DNA of 64,000 bases from Streptomyces liliifuscus (GTDB taxonomy: Bacteria; Actinomycetota; Actinomycetes; Streptomycetales; Streptomycetaceae): the NCBI RefSeq assembly GCF_016598615.1, contig NZ_CP066831.1:7502001-7566000 (forward strand), in the 5' to 3' direction. Position 1 is the stretch's first letter, and the number at the start of each line of letters is the position of its first letter. Under the pieces are notes generated by a model, which saw only the letters and a list, made by a program, of their open reading frames with translations, did no database searches and was not told the DNA's origin. A program made the position numbers and the translations under genes. This document shows positions 25,056-33,700 of the stretch, in pieces.

Positions 25056-25349
25056 GTGACGGTGGGCGCGGTTGGCGATCGCGTGCCCCACGAAGAGGTA
25101 CACGACGGCCGCGAGGCCATACCCTGCGACGACCCGTGCCCACTGCTCGTCGAAGGTGAACAGGTCGTGCGACCAGCCGGCGAGCCAGCGTGCCGCGTCG
25201 TGGATGAACTGGACGAAGTCATTGCCCTGGTTGGCGTCCAGCAGGTACATCAGGATCCAGAGGCCAAGGATGAGGGCCATGATGTCGGCGACGACCGCGA
25301 TGACCGTGCCGGCCTGGTTGGCACCGTTACTGCGAGTTCGAGAGGACAT
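25053..25349 (-). CDS. Small two-helix membrane protein, unknown
   Basis: 98 residues from the ATG at 25349. Two predicted TM helices (GTVIAVVADIMALILGLWIL and VVAGYGLAAVVYLFVGHAIA) flank an amphipathic loop with FVQFIHDAARWLAGWSHDLF. The basic C-terminus ends ANRAHRH. No family recognised; small helical membrane proteins of this form are common in Streptomyces. The start is uncertain: no clear ribosome binding site precedes this ATG and the frame is open 24 codons further to a TTG. Confidence 0.55.
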   Translation of the reverse strand: MSSRTRSNGANQAGTVIAVVADIMALILGLWILMYLLDANQGNDFVQFIHDAARWLAGWSHDLFTFDEQWARVVAGYGLAAVVYLFVGHAIANRAHRH

Positions 25350-25565
25350 GCTCTGCGAGTTGCCCTTGAATCCTGGATGAAACCCGTTGCGGTCGGTCGG
25401 GTTGGAATCCGTCGAGGTCAAGGTGACCCCAGGGAGGCGGTGACAGGCCCTCCCCGTGATGGTTCGCCAGCGATTAATCTTGGTTCCAACTGCCGTTCGT
25501 CGTGAGGTGGTTCGGCGGTAAGCGCTGTCACCGACGATCCTGCCCCACGCTAGGGGGAGACGCCG

Positions 25566-26780
25566 GTGTCCGCGAACAGATCCGTGTCAGAGGAACCCCG
25601 TCTGGTCGTCAACAGACCCGAGCGCAGTCGCCTGCGCCGCACACTCGCTCTCACACTCCCGGTCCCTGTGGTCGGCTTGGTCCTGCTCCTGGCCTCCGGC
25701 CATCTGCTGATGCCGCTCGACCGGGTCGTCACGATCGAGGCCAAGATGGCCTCCAAGAGGGACTTCTTCGAGGATCCCGAGGTCCAGCGCATCCTGATGG
25801 AGCGCGGCTTCCGGGTGCACATCACGAGCATGGGCTCCCGGGGCATCGCCACCCAGGACGTCGCGGGATACGACGTCGTCTTCCCCTCCGGGCAGCCCGC
25901 CGCAGACCTGATCACCGACAAGCGGGCGGCGGCGGGCCGACCGGCCCTCACCTACCGGCCGTTCGTCAGCCCCATCGTCCTCGGCACCTACCGGGAGTAC
26001 GCCGAGACACTGCGGGACGTGAAGATCGCGAGCCCACAGCCGGGCCAGGGCGCCGATCCGCTGTACTACACGCTCGACATGGCCAAGTTCCTGAGACTGG
26101 CCGAGGACGGGACGAGGTGGGACGACCTCGACGTCGAGCGCCGCCGCGTGCAGAACGGCAACAAGATCCTCGCCCAGACCTCGGACATCTGCGAGTCCAA
26201 CTCCGGCGGCACCTACCTCGGCCTCGTCTCCTTCGTATGGCACAAGAACGAGGCCCCGAGCACCGAGAAGCAGGCCGACCAGTACGCCAGTGCCATCAAG
26301 AAGCTGCTCATCGCACAGGGCCTGCCGGGCTCCGAGCGGGCCGAGACCTATCTGTCCGTGGACGGCAAGAGCATTGCGCCGATCTCCGTCATCTACGAGC
26401 ACCAGTTCCTCGCCCACCAGATCCGGTACGAGGCCACTCACGGAAAGCCGGACAACGAGCGTGTGCTGCTCTACCCGTCGACCCGCTTCGTCACCGAACC
26501 TCAGCTCGTGGCGCTCACCGACGACGGCGAACGGCTCGGCGAACTGGTCCTGAAGGACCCCGAACTCCAGCAAAGAGCAATGGAGTTGGGCTTTCGCGTA
26601 CGGGACGCCACCAGCGACTCGACCAGTGAGCAGCTGGCGGCCTTTCTGAAGGACCGCGGCATCCAGGTGCCCGTCACCTCCGCCGACGACACCAAGGCGG
26701 TCCTCCCCAGCCTGCCCCTCCTGGAACGCATGATCAAGGCCGTAGGCGACTGCCCGGAGCTACCCGGGGAAGCCAAGTGA
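25566..26780 (+). CDS. Membrane-anchored substrate-binding-like protein
   Basis: 404 residues. A cytoplasmic tail of about 24 residues, a TM helix (LALTLPVPVVGLVLLLASGH), then an extracellular domain of the type II periplasmic-binding class (RGFRVHITSMGSRGIATQDV, DVVFPSGQPAADLI, ESNSGGTYLGLVSFVW). Two cysteines (in DICESN and VGDCPE) may pair. It is not lipidated. Ligand unknown. GTG start at 25566; the stop overlaps the next gene (GTGA). First of a three-gene operon in which the second protein couples a binding-protein fold to a VWA domain and the third is a membrane protein. Confidence 0.7.
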   Translation: MSANRSVSEEPRLVVNRPERSRLRRTLALTLPVPVVGLVLLLASGHLLMPLDRVVTIEAKMASKRDFFEDPEVQRILMERGFRVHITSMGSRGIATQDVAGYDVVFPSGQPAADLITDKRAAAGRPALTYRPFVSPIVLGTYREYAETLRDVKIASPQPGQGADPLYYTLDMAKFLRLAEDGTRWDDLDVERRRVQNGNKILAQTSDICESNSGGTYLGLVSFVWHKNEAPSTEKQADQYASAIKKLLIAQGLPGSERAETYLSVDGKSIAPISVIYEHQFLAHQIRYEATHGKPDNERVLLYPSTRFVTEPQLVALTDDGERLGELVLKDPELQQRAMELGFRVRDATSDSTSEQLAAFLKDRGIQVPVTSADDTKAVLPSLPLLERMIKAVGDCPELPGEAK

Positions 26781-28366
26781 GGCGCGGGCTGAGCATTCTG
26801 ACGCTGTGTCTGACCCTGACGGTCACCGTCGGCTGCTCGGGGGGCGACGGGCAGCGGACGACCACCCTCCGCGTCCTCGCCGGCCCCGACCTCGCCGTAC
26901 TGGAGCCGCTCCTCGACGAGTTGAGGGACGAGACCGGAGTCGAGCTCGACATGGACTACCGGGCCGACGCGGACACCGGTGACGCCCTGGTACCCGGCAC
27001 CGGAAAGGGCGGCGGCGGACACGACCTCGCCTGGCTCTCCACCGACCGCTCCTTCCGGCTGCGCCACAAGGACACCGCCCAGCGGCTGCTGCGTACCCCG
27101 ACCATGCTCTCCCCGGTCGTGGTCGGACTGCGGCCGGACACCGCACGCGAGCTGCGGGCCAAGTCACCCGGCGGCAACCTCAGTTGGGCCGACATCGCCG
27201 ACGCCGCCGCCACCGGAACCGTACGCTTCGGGATGGCCGACCCCCGTAAGACGGGCACCGGCATGGCCGCCCTCGTCGGCGTCGCGACCGCCGCGGCGGG
27301 CACCGGTGGCGCGCTGCGCGAGAAGGACGTGTCCTGCGACCGGCTGCGCGGTTTCCGTTCCGGCCAGAAACTTACCGCCGACTCCACCCGCGACCTGCTC
27401 GACGACTTCGTCGACCACCCGGGCACGGCCAACGCCCTCATCACGTACGAGTCCGATCTGCTCGCCCTCAATTCCGGTGGCCGGCTGAAGGAGAAGCTGG
27501 AGATCGTCCGCCCCGAGGACGGCATGGTCCTCGCCGACTTCCCCCTGCTGCTCCTCGACCAGGACGACGCGGACCGGCGGGCCGCGTACGACAAGGTCGT
27601 GGAGTGGCTGCAGCGGGACTCCGTACAGGAGAAGATCATGCGGACGACCCTGCGGCGACCGGTCGGGGCGTCGGTCGCCCGGGACGGACAACTCCGCGTC
27701 CCGATCGGCAACGCCCTCTACTTTCCCGACCAACCGGCCGTCCTGGAAAGGCTGTTGGACGACTACGGCGATCCCCGGCGACGCGTCCCCGACCAGGTGA
27801 TCTTCCTGCTCGACTTCTCCGGGTCGATGCGCGGCGAGCGCATGGCGGCCCTGCGCGAGGCCTTCGCGGACCTCAGCGGCGCGGACTCCTCGGCGACGGG
27901 CAAGTTCGCGCGCTTCTACCAGGGTGAGCGGCTGACCGTCGTGCGGTTCGGCGGCCGTGTGCTGGAGGAGAGGACCGTCACCGTCGACGGACAGAAGGAC
28001 CTGAAAGCGCTCGCCGACGTCGTCGCGCGCGGCGGCTACGGCGACGCGACCGCCGTCTGGACCGCGCTCGACCACGGCTACCGCACGGCCTCGACCGTGG
28101 TGGCCGACGACCCCGAACGGGCCGTGTCCATCGTCCTGATGACGGACGGCGAGAACAACTCCGGTATCGCGTACGAGGAGTTCGTACGCCGCTACGAGGC
28201 GCGGTCGGCCGGGACGCGCGCCGCGGTCCACACCTACCCCGTGCACTTCGGGGAGGCCGACGCGGGCGCACTGCGGCGCGCGGCCAAGAAGACGGGCGGA
28301 CGCATGGTGGAGGCGCAGGGCTCATCCCTTTCCGAGGCGTTCAAGGAGATCCGTGGCTGTCGTTGA
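26777..28366 (+). CDS. Lipoprotein with binding-protein and VWA domains
   Basis: 529 residues. A lipobox (TVTVGCSGG, Cys20) is followed by a periplasmic-binding-protein-like region (about 30-320: ISTDRSF equivalent LSTDRSFRLRHKDTA, GKTGTGMAAL-type DPRKTGTGMAALVGVA) and a von Willebrand factor A domain from about residue 345 with the MIDAS motif DFSGSMRGE and the downstream TDGENN. VWA domains bind metal and mediate protein contact. This composite also occurs in Streptomyces annotated as substrate-binding and VWA domain protein. It overlaps the previous gene by 4 bp and the next by 14 bp, implying a membrane complex of three proteins. Confidence 0.82.
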   Translation: MRRGLSILTLCLTLTVTVGCSGGDGQRTTTLRVLAGPDLAVLEPLLDELRDETGVELDMDYRADADTGDALVPGTGKGGGGHDLAWLSTDRSFRLRHKDTAQRLLRTPTMLSPVVVGLRPDTARELRAKSPGGNLSWADIADAAATGTVRFGMADPRKTGTGMAALVGVATAAAGTGGALREKDVSCDRLRGFRSGQKLTADSTRDLLDDFVDHPGTANALITYESDLLALNSGGRLKEKLEIVRPEDGMVLADFPLLLLDQDDADRRAAYDKVVEWLQRDSVQEKIMRTTLRRPVGASVARDGQLRVPIGNALYFPDQPAVLERLLDDYGDPRRRVPDQVIFLLDFSGSMRGERMAALREAFADLSGADSSATGKFARFYQGERLTVVRFGGRVLEERTVTVDGQKDLKALADVVARGGYGDATAVWTALDHGYRTASTVVADDPERAVSIVLMTDGENNSGIAYEEFVRRYEARSAGTRAAVHTYPVHFGEADAGALRRAAKKTGGRMVEAQGSSLSEAFKEIRGCR

Positions 28367-29111
28367 CGCGCAGTGGTGGGGTGTGTGGTGGCCCTGGATG
28401 ACGGTGTGGCTGGTCACCGCGGCCGGTCTGGTGACGCTCGGTGCCGTGCTGGCGCGGCACGTGCGTGAGCGAAGACGGCGGGCGCTCGGGCGGCGGTCCG
28501 CGTACAGCATCTGCTTCTACCTCGACGAGAAGGCGGTGATGGACCTCTACCGCATCGGCAACTACAGCGCGGCGCTGGAGCAGGCGGTCGAGCACCGGAC
28601 CAACGTCAACACCAGCCTGGGTCTTTGGGGCAGGCTGCTGCCGTGGACGGTCAAGGCCAACCGGGACATCAGCCAGGAGAAGTTCAGCAGTTACGTCCAG
28701 AAGAGCGAGCCGATCTCCGTGATCGGGATGCTCATGGACGCCTTCGAGCGCGCCGACGTCATCGTCCACGCCGACCTGCGCTCCGGGGACGTCACGCCGA
28801 ACCGGGCCCTCGCCGAGACCCTCGGTCCCGAGGCCGGCCGCGGCGGCCTCGCGCTCAGCGACATCGAGGAGTTCGTCTCGGTCCGCGGCCGCTTCCTGGT
28901 CGAGTCGGAGTCGGCCGAGGAGATCGTGCTGCGCGCCCCCTACGGGGATCCCGGGGAGCCCGCTTACGTCCGCGTCACCTGTGCGGCGGGCGGTCTGCGG
29001 GGCGAGCGGATCAACGACGGGACCTTCCAGGCGCGCTGCCTGGGCAAGATGACCGGCTGGCGCTCGGACAGCCGCGAGGTCACGCTGGAGGCCATCGCCA
29101 TATTCCGCTAG
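28353..29111 (+). CDS. Membrane protein of the VWA operon, unknown
   Basis: 252 residues. One N-terminal TM helix (WMTVWLVTAAGLVTLGAVLA), a basic stop-transfer HVRERRRRALGRR, then a cytoplasmic domain of about 200 residues (SAYSICFYLDEKAVMDLYRI, EPISVIGMLMDAFERADVIV, SVRGRFLVESESAEEIVLRA) with mixed alpha/beta character. No family recognised. It may link the external binding/VWA proteins to the cytoplasm. GTG at 28353 lies inside the VWA gene. A dispersed GC-rich repeat follows the stop. Confidence 0.65.
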   Translation: MAVVDAQWWGVWWPWMTVWLVTAAGLVTLGAVLARHVRERRRRALGRRSAYSICFYLDEKAVMDLYRIGNYSAALEQAVEHRTNVNTSLGLWGRLLPWTVKANRDISQEKFSSYVQKSEPISVIGMLMDAFERADVIVHADLRSGDVTPNRALAETLGPEAGRGGLALSDIEEFVSVRGRFLVESESAEEIVLRAPYGDPGEPAYVRVTCAAGGLRGERINDGTFQARCLGKMTGWRSDSREVTLEAIAIFR

Positions 29112-29126
29112 CCGACAGCGGGCCCC

Positions 29127-29160
29127 AAAGGAGCGCGGGGAACTGCGCGATCAGCCACAG
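29127..29160. repeat. Dispersed GCGCGGGGAACTGCGCGA repeat, copy 1
   Basis: Core GCGCGGGGAACTGCGCGA followed by TCAGCC. Lies between convergent genes; other copies are at 36919, 43951-44104 (twice, inverted), 44802-44967 (twice, inverted), 57164, 57277 and 58088. Confidence 0.8.
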
Positions 29161-29231
29161 ACGACCTGCGGCCGCGAACCCGCCTCAGGACACAACGGCG
29201 AAGAGGCGAACCGCCGAGCCCGGCGGAGCAC

Positions 29232-30239
29232 TCAGTTGAGCTCGGCCAGCGTGCGCAGCGTGAGCCGGTCCGGTGACAGCACCAGCAGGTCGGTCACCGG
29301 ACCCTTCCTCCACAACTCCAGCCGCTCCGCGATCCGTTCGCGCGGGCCGACGAGCGAGATCTCGTCGGCGAACGCGTCGGGCACGGCCAGCACGGCCTCC
29401 TCGCGACGGCCCGCCAGGAACAGCTCCTGGATACGGCGGGCCTCCTCCTCGAAGCCCATCCGCGCCATCAGATCGGCGTGGAAGTTGCGTGCCGCGTGCC
29501 CCATGCCGCCGATGTAGAAGCCGAGCATCGCCTTCACGGGCAGCAGCCCTTCGGCGACGTCGTCACAGACCTTGGCCCGGGCCATGGGCGCGACGAGGAA
29601 GCCCTCGGGAGCGGCATCGAGGGAGGCCTCGTACACATCCGTCCTGAACGGGGACCAGTACAACGGCAGCCAGCCGTCCGCGATCCGGGTGGTCTGCGCG
29701 ATGTTCCTGGGCCCCTCGGCGCCCAGCAGGATGGGCAGTTCGGCGCGCAGAGGGTGCGTGATCGGCTTGAGCGCCTTGCCGATCCCCGTCCCGTCCTCGC
29801 CCCGGTACGGATGCGAGTGGAACCGCCCGTCCAGCTCAACGGGCGCCTCGCGCCTGAGGACTTGGCGTACGACGTCGACGTACTCCCGGGTCGCGGTGAG
29901 CGGCGACTTGGGGAACGGACGCCCGTACCAGCCCTCGACGACCTGGGGACCCGACAGTCCGAGGCCGAGCATCACGCGGCCGCCCGAGAGATGGTCGAGC
30001 GTGAGCGCGTGCATCGCGGTCGTGGTGGGGGAGCGGGCGGCCATCTGGGCAATCGCCGTACCCAGCTTGATCCTTGAGGTCTGCGCGGCGATCCAGGTGA
30101 GCGGTGTGAAGACGTCGGAGCCCCAGGACTCGGCGGTCCACACGGAGTCGTAACCGAGCCGCTCCGCCTCCTGGGCGAGAGGCACATGGTCCGCCGAGGG
30201 GCCGCGTCCCCAGTAGCCGAGAGCGAGTCCGAGCCGCAT
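29232..30239 (-). CDS. LLM-class F420-dependent oxidoreductase, Rv3520c-like
   Basis: 335 residues, luciferase-like TIM barrel. MRLGLALGYWGRG, TAESWGSDVFTPLTW, LTLDHLSGGRVMLGLG, SGPQVVEGWYGRPFPK and GKALKPITHPLRA match mycobacterial Rv3520c as I recall it. That gene lies in the cholesterol-catabolic region of M. tuberculosis but its reaction is not established. It presumably uses cofactor F420 to oxidise or reduce a steroid intermediate. AGGAG precedes the ATG at 30239. Its upstream region has a CTGAY palindrome (30251-30265) but no KstR site, making it the test case for the second motif. Confidence 0.87.
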   Translation of the reverse strand: MRLGLALGYWGRGPSADHVPLAQEAERLGYDSVWTAESWGSDVFTPLTWIAAQTSRIKLGTAIAQMAARSPTTTAMHALTLDHLSGGRVMLGLGLSGPQVVEGWYGRPFPKSPLTATREYVDVVRQVLRREAPVELDGRFHSHPYRGEDGTGIGKALKPITHPLRAELPILLGAEGPRNIAQTTRIADGWLPLYWSPFRTDVYEASLDAAPEGFLVAPMARAKVCDDVAEGLLPVKAMLGFYIGGMGHAARNFHADLMARMGFEEEARRIQELFLAGRREEAVLAVPDAFADEISLVGPRERIAERLELWRKGPVTDLLVLSPDRLTLRTLAELN

Positions 30240-30250
30240 GCACACCACTC

Positions 30251-30265
30251 CTGACGATGCGTCAG
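30251..30265. promoter_or_regulatory. CTGAY-N5-RTCAG palindrome (site D)
   Basis: CTGACGATGCGTCAG. On the minus strand it runs directly into the AGGAG ribosome binding site of the F420 oxidoreductase gene, so a bound protein would block transcription start or elongation. Confidence 0.65.
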
Positions 30266-30371
30266 ATACCTGATATCCCGGCGACTGTACGCCGAACGGC
30301 CCCCCACCCGGAAGAGCGCCGAAGTGCTCGTGAGGGTGGAGGGCCGTGGTGGAACCCGGCGGCGGTGTGTG

Positions 30372-31214
30372 TCAGCCGCGCTGGATCCCGGACGTGTCCT
30401 GCAGAACACCGCGGCGGCCGTCCTGCGTCTGCGCCACCAGGCTCGGGCCGCGCTGCTCGACGGCCAGGTACCAGGTGCCCGGCGCCAGTTCGGCGATCGG
30501 CGTCGGTGAACCGTCCTCCGCGAACAGCGGACGCGGCACCGGCACGGCGAACCAGAACGGCGAGAACTCCCCGGCGGGCGGCTGTGCCTGCGGGGCCTGC
30601 GCCTGCTGAGGCTGGGGCTGGGTGCCGAACGGCTGACCCGGCTGACCCTGCTGCGGCTGACCGCCGTAGGGCTGGCCCGGCTGCGGGGCACCGGCGCCCG
30701 GGTAGCCGTAACCACCCGGCGGCTGACCGCCGTACGGCTGCGGAGCGGCCGGCTTGGGGGCCGGGAGGAGGGGGCCCTTGAGGGCCGGCACGAGGGGAGT
30801 GGCGACCGCGGCGCCGGCCAGGGCCAGCGTGGCGACCAGGCTGAGGATGAGACCGGTGCCCGCCCCGAAGTCGGTGAGACCGCCGTTGTTGTCGAAGCCG
30901 CCGGCCGGGTCGAAGATGTTGCCGAGCGCGCTCCAGGCGGAGAACACCGTGAAGGCGATGCCGAACTGGCCGAGGTCGAGACCGGCGACCTTCGGCAGCT
31001 GCGGCAGGCCGCGGGCGGCGACGATCAGGGCGGCGCCGATGAGGCCGGCGAAGGTGACACTCAGGAGGACAGGGCCACTTCCCCAGGCGTTGGGAATGTC
31101 GGCGCTGTCGCTGGCCCCGTCGATCGAGTAAATGTCGAGGAACGACGCGATCAACAGCAGAACCGCTGCTCCGATCACCACGCCGTCGCCTCGAGTGAGG
31201 GAGCGGATATTCAC
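30372..31214 (-). CDS. DUF5336-type membrane protein with Pro/Gln/Gly-rich region
   Basis: 280 residues. Four TM helices in the first 140 residues (VVIGAAVLLLIASFLDIYSI, LLSVTFAGLIGAALIVAA, FGIAFTVFSAWSALG, LILSLVATLALAGAAVATPL), then a low-complexity PQPYGGQPPGGYGYPG-type stretch of about 80 residues, then a compact C-terminal domain (WYLAVEQRGPSLVAQTQDGR). Related proteins are widespread in Streptomyces and mycobacteria without assigned role. GTG at 31214 has AAGGA at good spacing. The gap 31215-31372 after it shows no feature I can support. Confidence 0.75.
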   Translation of the reverse strand: MNIRSLTRGDGVVIGAAVLLLIASFLDIYSIDGASDSADIPNAWGSGPVLLSVTFAGLIGAALIVAARGLPQLPKVAGLDLGQFGIAFTVFSAWSALGNIFDPAGGFDNNGGLTDFGAGTGLILSLVATLALAGAAVATPLVPALKGPLLPAPKPAAPQPYGGQPPGGYGYPGAGAPQPGQPYGGQPQQGQPGQPFGTQPQPQQAQAPQAQPPAGEFSPFWFAVPVPRPLFAEDGSPTPIAELAPGTWYLAVEQRGPSLVAQTQDGRRGVLQDTSGIQRG

Positions 31215-31372
31215 TTCAGGTCCTTCGTCAGTCGTCTCGTCATCGGTGGAGGCGTCGCTGTCACCATGTCGCCGTAAGGCCGCGGTGTGAAGCGCGGGGG
31301 TGGCCCCTCATCGTAGGGACGACACTATCGTCAGGCCCACAGGGGTGTCCGCACGGATATGTGCGCTGATCA

Positions 31373-32347
31373 CTACCCGTGCAGGAAACTCACGATTCCC
31401 TCAGAGATTCCTTGCGCCGCCTTCTGCCTCCACGCGCTGCTGGTCAGCTGTGCGGCGTCCTTGCTGTCGCGCATGTTGCCGCACTCGATGAAGACCTTGG
31501 GAACCGTTGACAGATTGAGACCGCCGAGGTCCTTGCGGACGTCGAGACCGGTGCCGCCGCCGATGTAGTTGGAGGGGGCGCTGCCGGTGACGCGCAGGAA
31601 GCTGCCCGCGACGCGCTCGCCGAGTTCGCGGGACGAGGCCACGATCGGCCGGGTGTCGGCCGCGCCGGAGTGCACCGAGCCGGGCAGGATCACATGGAAG
31701 CCGCGGTTGCCGGCGCCCGCGCCGTCCGCGTGGATCGACACCACGGCGTCGGCGCCGGCCCTGTTCCCGATCTCGGCCCGCTCGTCGACGCACGGGCCCC
31801 AGGGGCGGTCGCCGTCCTGGGTGAACTTCACGGTGGCGCCCTCCTTCTCCAGGACGGTGCGCATCCGGCGGGCGACGTCGAGGGTGAACTTCGCCTCGGT
31901 GTAACCGTCGTTGGTCGCCGTACCCGTTGTGTCGCACTCCTTCGAGTTCGTCCCGATGTTCACCTGCTGGTTGATCTCGGACGTGTGCTGGAAGTTGCCG
32001 GGGTTGTGACCGGGGTCGATGACGACGACCTTGCCCTTGAGCGGGCCGGAGGCGGCGGGGGCCGACGCGGAGGGCGACTCGCCGGGCTTCTCGCTGTCGC
32101 CCGTCCGGCCGGAGTCGCCGGGCTGCTCCTTGCCGTCGTCCGAGGCGCCCGGCGTGGCGGGCCTGCCCCACGAGGAGGCGGACGAGGGCGACGCCTGTGC
32201 GTCCCCGCCGGAGTCCCCCACCGTCTGCCACACCAGCCAGCCGACCAGCGCGCCCGGCACGAGCGCGGCGACCGCGACGGTCAGAGGGCCGCGCAGGGGG
32301 CGGCGCGGGGGACGGGGAGGTTCGAAGTCAGGACCTACGTACGACAC
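31373..32347 (-). CDS. N-acetylmuramoyl-L-alanine amidase (Amidase_3), membrane-anchored
   Basis: 324 residues. Cytoplasmic Pro/Arg-rich N-terminus, one TM helix (LTVAVAALVPGALVGWLVW), a Ser/Gly/Asp/Glu stalk, then an Amidase_3 domain with zinc ligands in VIDPGHNPG, YTEAKFTLDVA and SIHADG and the catalytic-type Glu in VFIECGNMRD. It cleaves the amide between MurNAc and the peptide stem outside the membrane. GTG at 32347 is preferred over the GTG at 32398 because AAGGTGG precedes it. Monocistronic by position. Confidence 0.87.
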   Translation of the reverse strand: MSYVGPDFEPPRPPRRPLRGPLTVAVAALVPGALVGWLVWQTVGDSGGDAQASPSSASSWGRPATPGASDDGKEQPGDSGRTGDSEKPGESPSASAPAASGPLKGKVVVIDPGHNPGNFQHTSEINQQVNIGTNSKECDTTGTATNDGYTEAKFTLDVARRMRTVLEKEGATVKFTQDGDRPWGPCVDERAEIGNRAGADAVVSIHADGAGAGNRGFHVILPGSVHSGAADTRPIVASSRELGERVAGSFLRVTGSAPSNYIGGGTGLDVRKDLGGLNLSTVPKVFIECGNMRDSKDAAQLTSSAWRQKAAQGISEGIVSFLHG

Positions 32348-32497
32348 GCCTGCCACCTTACGGGCAGCCCCCGGGGTCCGCAGGTTTCCCTGGGCCACGC
32401 CGGTGACGGGCGTCGACGACCACGTGGTGCGGGCCGGAGCGCCCCTGTTCGGGGGCTCCGGCCCGTCTGTGTCGCGTACGGCCGTTCTGCCGGATGG

Positions 32498-33700
32498 TTA
32501 CGTGTCGGAGATGTCGAGCCTGCTCACCTTGATGGCGGACGTGTCGTGCTCCCAGACGACGAAGAACTTGCCGGGCGCGTACTCGTCGGCCATCGGGTAC
32601 GTGTCCCAGCCGGCGCCCGTGCCGGCCGGTGTCGGGTCGTCGGCGGGGCCGTCGGCGAACAGTTTGGCGGCTCCCCACGCCTTCCCGGGGCTCTTGACCT
32701 TGTAGTTCAGGACCTTGCGGTAGGCACTGGCATCAAGAGAGGTGTTCGCGATGGTCAGATACCGGCCGGCGCTGTCCGTGGTGAAGAAGACCTTGGAGTC
32801 GTTGGACGGCACGTTGCTGTCCAGGGCCCAGTCGGTCCAGGACTGGCCGCCGTTGTCGCTGGTGGCCGTCACCGCGGAGACCTTCGACACGGCGTAGTTG
32901 CTGCGCGCGACCATGATCAGCTTGTTCGGGTCGTCCTGCGAGACGGTGAGCTGCGGTTCGCCGCCCATGTACTTGTTCGGGTCCGGGATGGCGGGACGGG
33001 CCACCCACTTCTTGAGGTCGGTGGAGTACAGCACCCCGTTCTCCCGGCCCGACGCCCAGTACGGCATGACGTGATCCCCGTTGGCCAGTTGGAGCGGACG
33101 TCCGGCGAAGGCGAGGTTCCCCAGGCCCTCGTCGGTGGTGGTGGCCGGGTCGTCGAGCGGTATGTCGACGGCGTAGTCCTGCCAGGTGTGCCCCTGGTCG
33201 GTGCTGCGCTTGACGACGATGTCGTTGATCGGCAGACCGTTGTCGTTGTTTCCGTCGCCGTCGGTCTCGCTGTCGTCCAGGACCGGAGTGCGGCCCATGT
33301 ACGCGAAGAGCTCGTCGCCCACCTGGTAGAGGGTGACGTAGTGCCAGAGGTACTCACTGGTCTCCTGCGCCAGCACCTTCGGGTGGGACCACTTCGCCCC
33401 GCCGTCGGTGGTGTACGAGTACCGGATGTACCCCTCGTCGACCCGGCCGGGCAGGGTGCCCTCCCGCCAGGCCACGACCGCGTTGTTCGAGCTGGTGCTG
33501 ATGATGTCGGGGACGCGGAGGCCGTCGCCCTCGGTCTCCTGGTTCGTGTAGACGGTCCTCACGTCGGAGACCCCCGCGGCGGACGCGCTTTCGGGGGCGA
33601 CGAGGAGGGCCGCGAGCAGGGCGGCGACGAGGGTGAGGAACGTCGTCAGGTAGATCGGCCGAGGTGCTCCCGAGGGCCGCTGTCCCGTTACCAGAGCCAC
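32498..33700 (-). CDS. Secreted sialidase/BNR-repeat family protein
   Basis: 400 residues. Signal peptide (FLTLVAALLAALLVAPESASA), then a six-bladed sialidase-type propeller with Asp-box repeats SYTTDGGAKWSHP, RSTDQGHTWQDY and TSDNGGQSWTDW. Substrate may be sialic acid or another glycan. GGAGG stands 8 nt before the GTG at 33700; the start lies inside the upstream lectin gene, giving a 13-bp overlap and translational coupling. In many Streptomyces proteins the ricin and sialidase domains are in one chain; here they are separate, adjacent, secreted partners. Confidence 0.78.
   Translation of the reverse strand: MALVTGQRPSGAPRPIYLTTFLTLVAALLAALLVAPESASAAGVSDVRTVYTNQETEGDGLRVPDIISTSSNNAVVAWREGTLPGRVDEGYIRYSYTTDGGAKWSHPKVLAQETSEYLWHYVTLYQVGDELFAYMGRTPVLDDSETDGDGNNDNGLPINDIVVKRSTDQGHTWQDYAVDIPLDDPATTTDEGLGNLAFAGRPLQLANGDHVMPYWASGRENGVLYSTDLKKWVARPAIPDPNKYMGGEPQLTVSQDDPNKLIMVARSNYAVSKVSAVTATSDNGGQSWTDWALDSNVPSNDSKVFFTTDSAGRYLTIANTSLDASAYRKVLNYKVKSPGKAWGAAKLFADGPADDPTPAGTGAGWDTYPMADEYAPGKFFVVWEHDTSAIKVSRLDISDT

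Noticed and set aside
25566..28366. ABC importer operon
   Set aside because: Binding-protein folds are present, but there is no ATPase or multi-helix permease gene.
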